Source of the DNA: Gammaproteobacteria bacterium
Lineage (GTDB): Bacteria > Pseudomonadota > Gammaproteobacteria > Enterobacterales > Neiellaceae
Length of the DNA: 64,000 nucleotides
Direction: 5' to 3'
Assembly: GCA_017425245.1 (NCBI GenBank)
Contig: JAFOOX010000063.1
Coordinates: 1 to 64,000, forward strand
Part shown: positions 1 to 7,328 of the stretch, one piece after another
Numbering within the stretch: position 1 is the first letter of the stretch
Layout of the letters: every line of letters starts with the position of its first letter
Program-made: the position numbers and the translations under genes
The notes under the pieces: generated by a model
Database searches by the model: none
Told to the model about the DNA's origin: nothing
The model's input: only the letters and a program-made list of their open reading frames with translations

Positions 1-30
1 GCAGCCGCAGTCGCGTGCAGCCGGAGAATC

Positions 31-92
31 GACAACGCAGTTGGCAATATCGGTACTCTCCGCCCCTTCGACAAGCTCAGGGCAAACGAGCC
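31..92. repeat. Small palindromic dispersed repeats at window start
   Basis: Two short palindromes lie upstream of repeat copy A. CAAC-GCA-GTTG (33-43) is a mini-hairpin of the same C-GNA-G type that ends the copies of the large repeat family. CCCTTCGACAAGCTCAGGG (64-82) has CCCT/AGGG ends; from memory, very similar sequences are dispersed intergenically in many unrelated bacterial genomes. No coding sequence is supported in 1-482: the open frames there run straight through the repeats. Confidence 0.5.
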
Positions 93-116
93 ATGCAGCG
101 GCGCCATATCCATTTG

Positions 117-400
117 CCCCCCCTTGCTCACCACCCGCCCAGCGGTACGCCACCGCACGGCCAGCCGGATGGAGGGGTTGAGCTGGCAGGGAGGCCAGCG
201 AAAGCAAATCTGGGCAGGACAGCCCATATTTGCGACCCCGTAGCCCGGCAGAGCAACCGTCAGATATTGATGGTGGTGAGCTTGGGGGCCGCCGGTGGGT
301 GCAGGGAGGCCGGGCGGAAACGGCCTTCCTGCCCGTCGCGCGGGCGCGGAAGCCCGCATCCGGGCGCCGCAGGCGCAATCTGCCGCCACGTAGTGGCAGA
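117..400 (+). ncRNA. Candidate structured RNA / dispersed repeat, copy A
   Basis: One of five related copies. Helices seen: P1, 120-123 and 126-135 with 272-281 and 284-287, with a TT/TT internal loop; P2, GCGGT 142-146 with ACCGC 152-156; P3, GGGGT 174-178 with ACCCC 235-239; P4, GCTGGC 182-187 with GCCAGC 194-199, loop AGGGAG; P5, GCAAAT+TGGGC 204-215 with GCCCA+ATTTGC 222-233, loop AGGACA. After P1 come P6 (301-312 with 321-332, one G-T wobble) and P7 (GCGGGC 340-345 with GCCCGC 352-357), then triloop mini-hairpins at 364-376 and 385-397. Stems differ in sequence from the other copies but stay paired, which supports an RNA structure. It lies just upstream of an acyltransferase gene. Transcription is not shown and the family is unknown to me. 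Confidence 0.6.
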
Positions 401-482
401 AGTAGGCTGCGCCGCTGGCTGGCAACGCCGGAATCTGGCAAGGTGACAGCCATTCCAGCCCAGCCACAGCCCAACCATCACG

Positions 483-1532
483 ATGGGGTCATTCCGTTTT
501 TTTCTGGCGCTCATGGTCGCCTTCAGCCATTGGCATGGCCGTTATCTGCCGGTCAATTTTGGAGACTCGGCGGTGATCGCCTTTTACTTCATTTCCGGCT
601 ATCTGATGACGCTCTCTTACCAGCGCTTTCAGAAAGATTCAGCCACGCCAGTAAGGGCCTTCTACACCGACCGCTTGGTGCGCCTTTACCCGGCGTTCTT
701 GCTGGTGTTTGTCCTCTCCTGCCTGTGGCTCGCCTTTGACCCCAACAAAGCGGGCAAGCTGGCCAACGGCACCTGGTTTTATGAACTGCTGCTCATCCCC
801 TATAACTACATCTTCGTAATGGATGGCAGCCGCAGTGATGTGATCGTGCCCGGCTGGTCGCTGGGGGCCGAGATCCAGTTCTACCTGCTGTTGCCGCTGA
901 TCATGCTGCTCTCCCTGCGCAGCAAGATCATCGCCCTGGTGATACTGGTGCTGCTGCAGTGGACCATCTTCGCCATGGGCGGCACCGTGGCCGACCACCT
1001 GCCGGGGTGCGGCGCCATCTCTGAGTTCTGGTGTAACCAGTCTTTCCCCAACGCTCTGGGCTACACCCTGCCCCAGGTGGTGTTCCTCACCTTCCTGCTC
1101 GGCCATCTGGCCTACGTCGGCGAGCATCAGCCGCTGGCGCGCAGCGCCGTGCGCTGGACCATCGCTGCCTATGCCGTGGCCTTTTTCGTGATCCTGTCGC
1201 ACAACGGCATGCTCAAAACCCAACCGGTGGATGAGGTGCTGATCGGCATGATGCTATTTGTGCCGCTGGCGCGTGAGCTGCTCAAGCGCATTAAAGGTGG
1301 CCAGGGCGACTGGCTCGACGGCTGGCTGGGCAAGCTGGCCTACCCGGTGTTTCTGACCCATATGCTGGCGCGCTGGATCGTCGAAGCGACCAACGGCAAG
1401 GAGGGGGCCTACTACCTGTGGTGTGTGCTGGTCACCCTGCTGCTGGCCATTGGCGTGGCCCAATTTCAGGCCCGCATCGACAGCTGGCGCTACCGCCTGC
1501 GTGGCTTCGGCAAAGTCACGGCCAAGGCCTAA
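483..1532 (+). CDS. OafA/YrhL-type membrane acyltransferase (acyltransferase family 3)
   Basis: Integral inner-membrane O-acyltransferase of 349 aa. The family transfers acetyl or other acyl groups to extracytoplasmic glycans. The N-terminus reads RFFLALMVAFSHWHG, carrying the family's early His. The segment VIAFYFISGYLMTLSYQ is the typical xxFFxISGYL motif, and the RLVRLYPAF segment (about residues 63-71) is the usual R-x-x-R motif. About ten hydrophobic segments follow, ending in a basic tail. The ATG at 483 has no clear Shine-Dalgarno and lies about 80 nt after repeat copy A, so the start is uncertain. No polysaccharide genes are adjacent, so the acceptor cannot be named. Confidence 0.85.
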   Translation: MGSFRFFLALMVAFSHWHGRYLPVNFGDSAVIAFYFISGYLMTLSYQRFQKDSATPVRAFYTDRLVRLYPAFLLVFVLSCLWLAFDPNKAGKLANGTWFYELLLIPYNYIFVMDGSRSDVIVPGWSLGAEIQFYLLLPLIMLLSLRSKIIALVILVLLQWTIFAMGGTVADHLPGCGAISEFWCNQSFPNALGYTLPQVVFLTFLLGHLAYVGEHQPLARSAVRWTIAAYAVAFFVILSHNGMLKTQPVDEVLIGMMLFVPLARELLKRIKGGQGDWLDGWLGKLAYPVFLTHMLARWIVEATNGKEGAYYLWCVLVTLLLAIGVAQFQARIDSWRYRLRGFGKVTAKA

Positions 1533-1552
1533 ACCTGCGGCGCTTAGAGGCC

Positions 1553-1630
1553 GCCGGCATCCAGCGCATGACTGATGTTTACAGGGCGCCGGCATCCAGC
1601 GCATGACTGATGTTTACAGGGCGCCGGCGT
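1553..1630. repeat. 35-bp tandem direct repeat over the 3' end of the zinc-ribbon gene
   Basis: The 35-bp unit starting GCCGGCATCCAGCGCATGAC is present at 1553-1587 and 1588-1622 without mismatch, and a third partial copy begins at 1623. Read on the minus strand, the unit contains the last codons and stop of the zinc-ribbon gene (...LDAGAL-stop), so the tail including its stop was duplicated into the downstream spacer. This fits replication slippage and does not change the protein. Confidence 0.85.
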
Positions 1631-1844
1631 CTAACGCCCAGCGAATCGTCCGCCGCGATTTGAGGCTGTTGCAGGTCGGGCAGAAGTAGCTGACCGAACC
1701 GCAGGCAGCCACCTTTTCCAGCAATGCCTGACAGTCAGGACAGTGAACGCGCCAGGCGATGGCCGCTCGGCAGTGGGGGCAGGGGTTATCGCCGCCGGTG
1801 ACGCTGCCGTTGCACCAGGGGCAGTGGAAAAGGCTGTCAGTCAT
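1614..1844 (-). CDS. YfgJ-like double zinc-ribbon protein
   Basis: Small protein of 76 aa with four CxxC knuckles: CPWC, CPHC, CPDC and CPTC. The segment CPDCQALLEKVAACGSVSYFC resembles E. coli YfgJ (CPDCHQPLQVLKACGAVDYFC). The family has no firmly assigned role; it is a cytosolic metal-binding protein by inference. The start at 1844 is chosen because GGGAGCAG lies just upstream; an upstream in-frame start would add 15 residues with no conservation expected. The final codons lie in a 35-bp tandem duplication. Confidence 0.8.
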   Translation of the reverse strand: MTDSLFHCPWCNGSVTGGDNPCPHCRAAIAWRVHCPDCQALLEKVAACGSVSYFCPTCNSLKSRRTIRWALDAGAL

Positions 1845-1931
1845 GGTCTGCTCCCATCTCTTTTCTATGCCGGTCAGTGTAGCCACCAACCGGCATCAGG
1901 CCTTGATCGAACTCAGCTGCTGCGGCTCAGC

Positions 1932-2792
1932 TCAACCTTTGACACTGCCGGCGCTCATACCGCTCACCAGCGCCTTTTGCGCCAGGGTAAAGAGCGCCAC
2001 CGCAGGCGCCGCCGCCAGCAGGGCCGCTGCGGCCAAGGTGCCCCACTCGATCTGGTGGCCCTGACGGAAGCGTTGCAACCCCACCGCCAGCGTTTGCTGC
2101 TGGTCTTCGGCAATGAGCGCGGACGGCATGATGAAATCGCCAAAGGTACGAACAAAACTGAGCACGAAGGTGATGGTCAGCATCGGCAACGCCAACGGCA
2201 GCATCACCAACAGGAAGGTCTGCCAGCGGTTAGCGCCATCGAGAACAGCCGCCTCCTCCAGCGCCGGATCGAGGGTCTGAAAGTAACCACGCAACAGCCA
2301 GGTGGAGGCCAGCATGTGGCCGGCATAGATCAGGATCAGTGCGTACTGACCGTTGTCGGCCAGCCCCGGCGCGTAATCCTTGAGCCGCAGCCACATGGCG
2401 TAAAAGGCGAAGAGCCCGACCACCGACGGTAAACTCTGCAGGATCAGGGTCCACTCCAGCAGCTGTTGCCGGCCGCGAAAGCGAATACGGGCCAGGGCAT
2501 AGGCCGGCGGGGCGGCCAGCACCACCAGCAAGGCCGAGCTGATGGCCGACACCTTGACCGAGTTCCACAGCCACAGCAGCACCGGCCGCTCCCCCTGCCA
2601 GGTCATGATCGCCCGCCAGTGCTCAAGGCTAAACTGCTCCGGCCACAGCGAGCCTTCGATGAAATGGCCGGGGCGCAGCGAGATCGGCACCACCAGCAGA
2701 AAGGGGGCCAAAGTCACCAGTGACCCCAACGTCAGCAGCAGCACGCTGCCGCCGATGCGCCAGCGCACCTCACGGCCTTCCACCATCGCCAT
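1932..2792 (-). CDS. malG: Maltose/maltodextrin ABC transporter permease MalG
   Basis: Inner-membrane subunit of the MalFGK2 importer, 286 aa against about 296 in E. coli. The EAA loop that docks on MalK reads EEAAVLDGANRWQTFLLVMLP in the second half, and the C-terminus ends SGMSAGSVKG, close to the MalG tail GGLTAGGVKG. Six hydrophobic segments are visible. It starts one nucleotide after the malF stop, with GGGAGGG inside the malF end as ribosome site, so the two are translationally linked. The downstream gene on this strand is the zinc ribbon, not another transport component. Confidence 0.9.
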   Translation of the reverse strand: MAMVEGREVRWRIGGSVLLLTLGSLVTLAPFLLVVPISLRPGHFIEGSLWPEQFSLEHWRAIMTWQGERPVLLWLWNSVKVSAISSALLVVLAAPPAYALARIRFRGRQQLLEWTLILQSLPSVVGLFAFYAMWLRLKDYAPGLADNGQYALILIYAGHMLASTWLLRGYFQTLDPALEEAAVLDGANRWQTFLLVMLPLALPMLTITFVLSFVRTFGDFIMPSALIAEDQQQTLAVGLQRFRQGHQIEWGTLAAAALLAAAPAVALFTLAQKALVSGMSAGSVKG

Positions 2793-2793
2793 G

Positions 2794-4368
2794 CTAGAGC
2801 CCTCCCCGGCTACGTCTCACCCACCACAGTTGTGCCCCCACCAGCACGATCAGCAACGGGAACAACAACAGGTTGTAGGCGCTGGCCAGCGCGATCTCCC
2901 GACCGCCCAGACCGAACGCCAGAAAGTAGGCGTAGCTGAGCAGGGTGTCGGTGTGGCCGGCCATGGTGAAACTGTCCTCAAACATCGGGTTGCCACCGGT
3001 TAACAACAGCACCAAGCCAAAATTATTGAAGTGAAAGGCGAAGGATGAGAGCAGCAGCGGGATCAACGCCGGCCACACCAGCGGCAGGGTGACATGGACA
3101 AAGCGACGCACGGGGCCAGCGCCATCCAGCACGGCCGCCTCAAACAGTTCGGGGGAGACGCTCTGGATCAACCCCATGCCCACCATCACCGCATAAGGGG
3201 TGGCCAGCCACACAGAGACCCCAATCAGCAACAGCTGGGTAGCCACGGGCGAGACAAACCACTGGGGCGGTTCGCGCATCAACTGGCCCAGCAGCAGGTT
3301 GACCACGCCATGTTCAACGCTGAACATGCTAGCCAGCACGGCCACGGTGACAAACATCGGCACTGCCATCGGTAACAGGGTGATCGCCCGGAACAGCCGA
3401 GCAAAGGGCAGGCGTGGCCACAACAGCAACGCCGCCAGCGGCAGGCCGATGCCAAAACTGAGCACCACGGTCACAACCGCCAGCACCAAGGTAAAGAGCC
3501 CCAGCCGAGGTACCAGCTCGCCCGACTCCCCCTTGCTCGCGATCAGCCGAAAGTTATCCAGGCCGACATTGGTGACAAAGCCGGGGTTGATCTGCTGGCC
3601 GCTGAACTGACCCCGTGGATCCAGCCGCTCGAAGAAACCGCGCTCAAAGTTGGCGGCATACCAATGGCCGCTGGCCTGCTCATAGACGAGCGGCGAGATG
3701 CCGGCCAGCGCCACTGGCGGCGGCAGATCGGCACGATAGGCAGGGATCAGCGGGGCGAACTCGCGCATCCCCAGCAGCCGCAGCTCCTGACCATCGCCGC
3801 GCACCAGCACCAACGCCTTGAGCAAAGGGCGCAGTGGCGCCTGCTCGCGCAGCCCTAAGCCATCAGGCAAAGGGCCCGGCTGCGGGCTGACCGCCAACCG
3901 CCGCGGGCCGATCACGGCGCCGCCACTATCATGCTTCAGGGCAAAAGGGGCGGTGGCCAGCGCGCCGCCATCGGCCTGCTGCAACCACAGCCGATACTGG
4001 TCGCCGTCAACCGGCTCAATGCGCAGCGTCAGCCGCTCGTTGGCGGTAAGGATGGTCTGGTCCAGCAGGTAATGAATGGCAGCCTTCAGCGGCAGCTGAT
4101 GGCCATTGCTGTGGTTGGTGAAGGCGTAGCCGACAGTCAGCAGCAGCGGCAACAGCATGAAGATGAAGGAGCCGAGCAGTGCCGGATAGAGAAAGCGCCA
4201 GCCAATGTGGCCACGCCGGCTGAAGATGGAGATGGCCGAGGCGGCGGCAAACAGAATGATGGCGGCGAAGCTGTAATCACCCTTGGCCCAGCAGGCCAGC
4301 GCCCCCCAGCAGGCGAGCAGCAACACCGGCAACCACCACCACCAACGCCAAAGCTGTCTGCTGCCCAT
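2794..4368 (-). CDS. malF: Maltose/maltodextrin ABC transporter permease MalF
   Basis: 524 aa, close to E. coli MalF (514). Three N-terminal hydrophobic helices (about 10-28, 33-52, 58-83) are followed by a large periplasmic loop (about 90-280), the MalF-specific P2 domain that contacts the binding protein. Five C-terminal helices follow, with the EAA motif FEAAVLDGAGPVRRFVHVTLP. It is first in a malF-malG pair. malE, normally directly upstream, and malK are absent from the window, so the binding protein and ATPase must be encoded elsewhere if the transporter works. No convincing MalT box was found in 4369-4530. Confidence 0.9.
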   Translation of the reverse strand: MGSRQLWRWWWWLPVLLLACWGALACWAKGDYSFAAIILFAAASAISIFSRRGHIGWRFLYPALLGSFIFMLLPLLLTVGYAFTNHSNGHQLPLKAAIHYLLDQTILTANERLTLRIEPVDGDQYRLWLQQADGGALATAPFALKHDSGGAVIGPRRLAVSPQPGPLPDGLGLREQAPLRPLLKALVLVRGDGQELRLLGMREFAPLIPAYRADLPPPVALAGISPLVYEQASGHWYAANFERGFFERLDPRGQFSGQQINPGFVTNVGLDNFRLIASKGESGELVPRLGLFTLVLAVVTVVLSFGIGLPLAALLLWPRLPFARLFRAITLLPMAVPMFVTVAVLASMFSVEHGVVNLLLGQLMREPPQWFVSPVATQLLLIGVSVWLATPYAVMVGMGLIQSVSPELFEAAVLDGAGPVRRFVHVTLPLVWPALIPLLLSSFAFHFNNFGLVLLLTGGNPMFEDSFTMAGHTDTLLSYAYFLAFGLGGREIALASAYNLLLFPLLIVLVGAQLWWVRRSRGGL

Positions 4369-4532
4369 CCCTGCCTGCCATCCCTGGAATCCGTTACCGA
4401 AGCCCGGATCATGCCAGTTAGCCCAGATAAAACAGTGTGTTGCATCAAGCTTGCGGGCTCAGGCCAGCGCTTAAGGCCGGGTTAAGGTGGGGGCGCCATC
4501 ATCAGCGCATCATGCTGTGCTGGAGTTTGCTT

Positions 4533-4760
4533 ATGCCTCGTCTGTTGATGATTGCCGGTGTTGCCGTGTGGCTGATCGCCCCCTGGTTTTTCAGCTACAA
4601 CCCGGCCGAACCCACCCTGTTCCGTTACGGCCTGTGCATCCTGCGCGATGGCGACAGCTGCCTGCGCAGCATCTGGTGGCTGGACTTTTCGTTGCTCGGC
4701 GCCGGGTTGATTGGCCTCGGCTGGTGGCTCAAACGTCGGGCCAGCAAGCGCGCTCAGTAA
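4533..4760 (+). CDS. Small two-helix membrane protein, unknown function
   Basis: 75 aa from the ATG at 4533, chosen because GGAG (4522-4525) precedes it. An N-terminal hydrophobic segment (LLMIAGVAVWLIAPWFF) and a C-terminal one (FSLLGAGLIGLGWWL) flank a short loop with two Cys (YGLCILRDGDSCLR) that could form a disulfide if extracytoplasmic. It ends with a basic RRASKRAQ tail. It runs divergently from malF and overlaps the end of the next convergent gene by 7 bp. No family recognised. Confidence 0.6.
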   Translation: MPRLLMIAGVAVWLIAPWFFSYNPAEPTLFRYGLCILRDGDSCLRSIWWLDFSLLGAGLIGLGWWLKRRASKRAQ

Positions 4761-4969
4761 CAGGAGTTAGGGGTGTTGTCGGGGTTCACGTCGCCGTAAA
4801 CCTCTTCCGGGTCGATGCCATGGGCCAGCAGTGCTTCGCGCACCTGCTCAATCTGAGCCAGTACGGTGTCGACCCGATCGCCGTAGTCATAGCGGGTCAC
4901 CTCGATAGCCCGTGGCATGTAGGTAAAAGCGACTTTGAGGGCGGCGATCAGGTCATCGTTGCTGCTCAT
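4754..4969 (-). CDS. Small acidic conserved protein, unknown function
   Basis: 71 aa beginning MSSNDDLIAALKVAFTYMPR. The start at 4969 is chosen because AAGGAG lies 7 nt upstream; an upstream in-frame start would add an unlikely basic extension into rluF. No domain recognised. It lies directly downstream of rluF on the same strand, 25 nt away, so it is probably cotranscribed. The 3' end overlaps the opposite gene by 7 bp. Confidence 0.6.
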   Translation of the reverse strand: MSSNDDLIAALKVAFTYMPRAIEVTRYDYGDRVDTVLAQIEQVREALLAHGIDPEEVYGDVNPDNTPNSCY

Positions 4970-4994
4970 CGAAGGCTCCTTAGTTACCCCGGTG

Positions 4995-5840
4995 TTAGTC
5001 ACCCTTGTTGCCGAAATCGGTGCGCGGCGGCCGCCGCCACTGGGTCTTGTTGTCACCGCTGCCACCGACTTTGCTGGTCTTCGGCGGGCGCCGGCTTTGG
5101 GTGCCCGGCTCGGCGGTCTTCACCGAATGGGCGACCTGATCATGCAGGGCGCTCAGCTCCAGTGGCGTCAGTTCACGCCAGTGGCCCACCGGCAGGCCGT
5201 CGATGGTCAGGTGCATGATGCGCACCCGCTGCAGCCGGCGCACGCGGTAATCAAAGTACTCACACATACGGCGGATCTGCCGGTTCAGACCTTCGTTGAG
5301 GATGATTTTGAAGCTCTGCTCGCCGATGGCCGAGACCCGGCACGGGCGGGTACGGGTTCCGAGAATGGGCACGCCTCGGCGCATCCCCTCCAGAAAATCG
5401 GCGGTCACCGGCTTGTCCACCAGCACCTGATACTCTTTGTCGTGGGCGTTACCGGCCCGCAGGATCTGGTTGACGATATCGCCGTCGTTGGTCAGCAGGA
5501 TCAGCCCTTCCGACATCTTGTCGAGCCGCCCGACCGGAAAGATGCGCAGCGGGTGGTCCATGTAATCGATGATGTTGTCTTCCACATCGCGCTCGGTGGT
5601 GCAGGTGATGCCCACCGGCTTGTTGAGCAGAATGTAAACCAGCGGCTCATTGGGCTGCAGCAGCTCGCCATCCAGCCGCACCTCATCGCCCGGCCGCACC
5701 TTGCTGCCCAGCTCCGCCGGCTTGCCGTTGAGGGTCACCCGCCCCTCTTCGATCCAGCGGTCCGCCTCGCGCCGCGAGCACTTGCCGCTGTCGCTGACAT
5801 ATTTATTAAGGCGCATGCCTTCGGCGGGGATGGCGGTCAT
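4995..5840 (-). CDS. rluF: 23S rRNA pseudouridine synthase RluF
   Basis: RsuA-family pseudouridine synthase; RluF modifies U2604 in 23S rRNA and also tRNA-Tyr in E. coli. An N-terminal S4 RNA-binding domain (RLNKYVSDSGKCSRREADRW) precedes the catalytic domain with motif GRLDKMSEGLILLTNDGD, whose Asp is the nucleophile, and the LNRQIRRMCEYFDYRVRRL segment typical of RluF. The C-terminal tail is basic and disordered. Length is 281 aa from the ATG at 5840 (E. coli 290); an ATG 10 codons upstream is possible. Confidence 0.9.
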   Translation of the reverse strand: MTAIPAEGMRLNKYVSDSGKCSRREADRWIEEGRVTLNGKPAELGSKVRPGDEVRLDGELLQPNEPLVYILLNKPVGITCTTERDVEDNIIDYMDHPLRIFPVGRLDKMSEGLILLTNDGDIVNQILRAGNAHDKEYQVLVDKPVTADFLEGMRRGVPILGTRTRPCRVSAIGEQSFKIILNEGLNRQIRRMCEYFDYRVRRLQRVRIMHLTIDGLPVGHWRELTPLELSALHDQVAHSVKTAEPGTQSRRPPKTSKVGGSGDNKTQWRRPPRTDFGNKGD

Positions 5841-6020
5841 GGTCAGGTCCTGCTGGGGTAACGGGCGCACTATAAGGCCGCGGCGCAGATCAGACCACCG
5901 TCGGTGGCAACAGCACGCTTGGCCTGCTGTCTAACAGACTGTTCAAGATCGGCGCGCACCACAACCACCATCAGCAGCGTGCCATGGTTCAAACAGTCAT
6001 TTCAAATGCGCCGAGCAGCA
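5841..6020. other. Intergenic spacer upstream of rluF
   Basis: This 180-bp stretch holds the presumed rluF promoter and the 3' flank of the next minus-strand gene. I see no strong promoter, hairpin or small gene in it. Confidence 0.4.
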
Positions 6021-6530
6021 TCAAGCTGATGACGACCATAAACCAGGCGCCAAGCAATATAACGTCGTTAGTAGTGGCAACAGCCAAACGCTGTTGTGCA
6101 ATGGCGTAGCCACCTTTTCTTCGATGTGGAGCAGCTTAAAGTAGGCTTTTTCCTCGTCGCGCCCCAGCGCTCTGCGCGAGGTGCTGGATGCCATGAACAG
6201 ACCGGCTAAAACCAGGATTAATACAAAGGCTAAATGCATGGTCGTCGTGAACATGATGCCCATGACCAAGGCGCCAACCAGCACCAGCAGATAACCGAGC
6301 AATGCCATGGCCTTGAAAACACGAAAAACTCCCCGCCCTGCGGCGCGTACCGCCAACCCCACAAAGGCACCTGAGAATGGGATGAACAGCGGGGCCACTT
6401 CGGCGTAGACCACCCCTAGCAATGCCCAACTCAACCAGATGGCCGAGGCGGTTATAGCCACCGCAATAGCTGCCATGATGCCATTTTGCTTGCTCAGGGC
6501 AGTGTTCACAGCATTTTGGCAATCCGTCAT
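6021..6530 (-). CDS. Multi-pass membrane protein, unknown function
   Basis: 169 aa with about five hydrophobic segments: IMAAIAVAITASAIWLSWAL, VAPLFIPFSGAFVGLAV, ALLGYLLVLVGALVMGIMF, LAFVLILVLAGLFMASS and a last one near VWLLPLLTTLYCLAP. The loop SRRALGRDEEKAYFKLLH is charged and probably cytoplasmic. No family recognised. It lies alone between rluF and the divergent transglutaminase cluster. Confidence 0.6.
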   Translation of the reverse strand: MTDCQNAVNTALSKQNGIMAAIAVAITASAIWLSWALLGVVYAEVAPLFIPFSGAFVGLAVRAAGRGVFRVFKAMALLGYLLVLVGALVMGIMFTTTMHLAFVLILVLAGLFMASSTSRRALGRDEEKAYFKLLHIEEKVATPLHNSVWLLPLLTTLYCLAPGLWSSSA

Positions 6531-6700
6531 CAGGCTGGTCCCCTCTCCTCATTGCTCGGCCATTATCCTGAACACAGGTCATGCCGTCACCTCTGGCCCA
6601 AGTGGTGCCGATGCCCACAGCCCGTCGGCCAATCGAACATCGACACCCCCCGCCGCCCCAGCCACAATGGCCCCGCGTCAGCACCATCGGACAGCACGGC

Positions 6701-7093
6701 ATGGACCCGCTCATAACCCCCTCCCTGCGAGAACTGCTCGGCCACCTTGGCCGCTGGCTGGGGGCACTGCGTGGCGCCGGCGAGGCCCGCCGTCTGGCCT
6801 CGCGCCGGGCGCTGCAGCAGGTGGTGCTGGCGGTGCGGGAAACCAGCGTGCATGGCCCGGCACTGGCGGCCGGCACCCTGGATACCGCCACCCAGGTGCA
6901 GCTGACCCGGTTGTGGACCGAACTCTCCTTTACCCTCGATGAGCTGAAGCTCGACAAGCTGGCCAAACGCTGCCGTTTACTGGGGCAACAGTGGGCCGAT
7001 CCGGCGCATACTGATGCCGCCCTGCTGGCCGCTGCCGGGGCGCGACTGGCAGAGATCGAGCGTCAGGCGCGGGCCCTGCTCAGCCGCGTGTGA
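6701..7093 (+). CDS. Hypothetical helical protein upstream of the transglutaminase cluster
   Basis: 130 aa from the ATG at 6701 (MDPLITPSLRELLGHLGRW). The upstream in-frame extension is proline and histidine rich and unlikely to be translated. The protein is Leu/Ala/Arg rich with several amphipathic helices and no signal or membrane segment. It precedes the DUF2126 gene by 235 nt on the same strand, so a link with that cluster is possible but unproven. No family recognised. Confidence 0.5.
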   Translation: MDPLITPSLRELLGHLGRWLGALRGAGEARRLASRRALQQVVLAVRETSVHGPALAAGTLDTATQVQLTRLWTELSFTLDELKLDKLAKRCRLLGQQWADPAHTDAALLAAAGARLAEIERQARALLSRV

Positions 7094-7328
7094 GCCACCG
7101 CAGCGCACCACAAAGACGCAGGCCTGCGGCCTATTCACCCCCAACGCACCATCACAAGGCAGCAGCAAGCGGCTGAATTGGCGCTGGTTCAGCGCTAACG
7201 AACAGTTTCAGTGCTACCTTGCCCGCTGCCAGACCCCAATACACATACCAGTGTCATCTACTGGCGCAACTCTTGCTCTGTACCATCAAGTCAGTCTGGC
7301 CAGTAATCAGCCCGCCACGGAGGCCCGA

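Noticed and set aside
15-739. Overlapping plus-strand open frames at the window start
   Set aside because: They run through the palindromic repeat copy A or out of frame through the acyltransferase gene; no domain or ribosome site.
4369-4530. MalT boxes for malF
   Set aside because: Only single poor GGATCA-like matches, not the spaced pairs expected.
7014-7328. 105-codon N-terminal extension of the DUF2126 protein
   Set aside because: It overlaps the end of the preceding gene, has no family similarity, and a GTG with GGAGG sits exactly at the conserved N-terminus.
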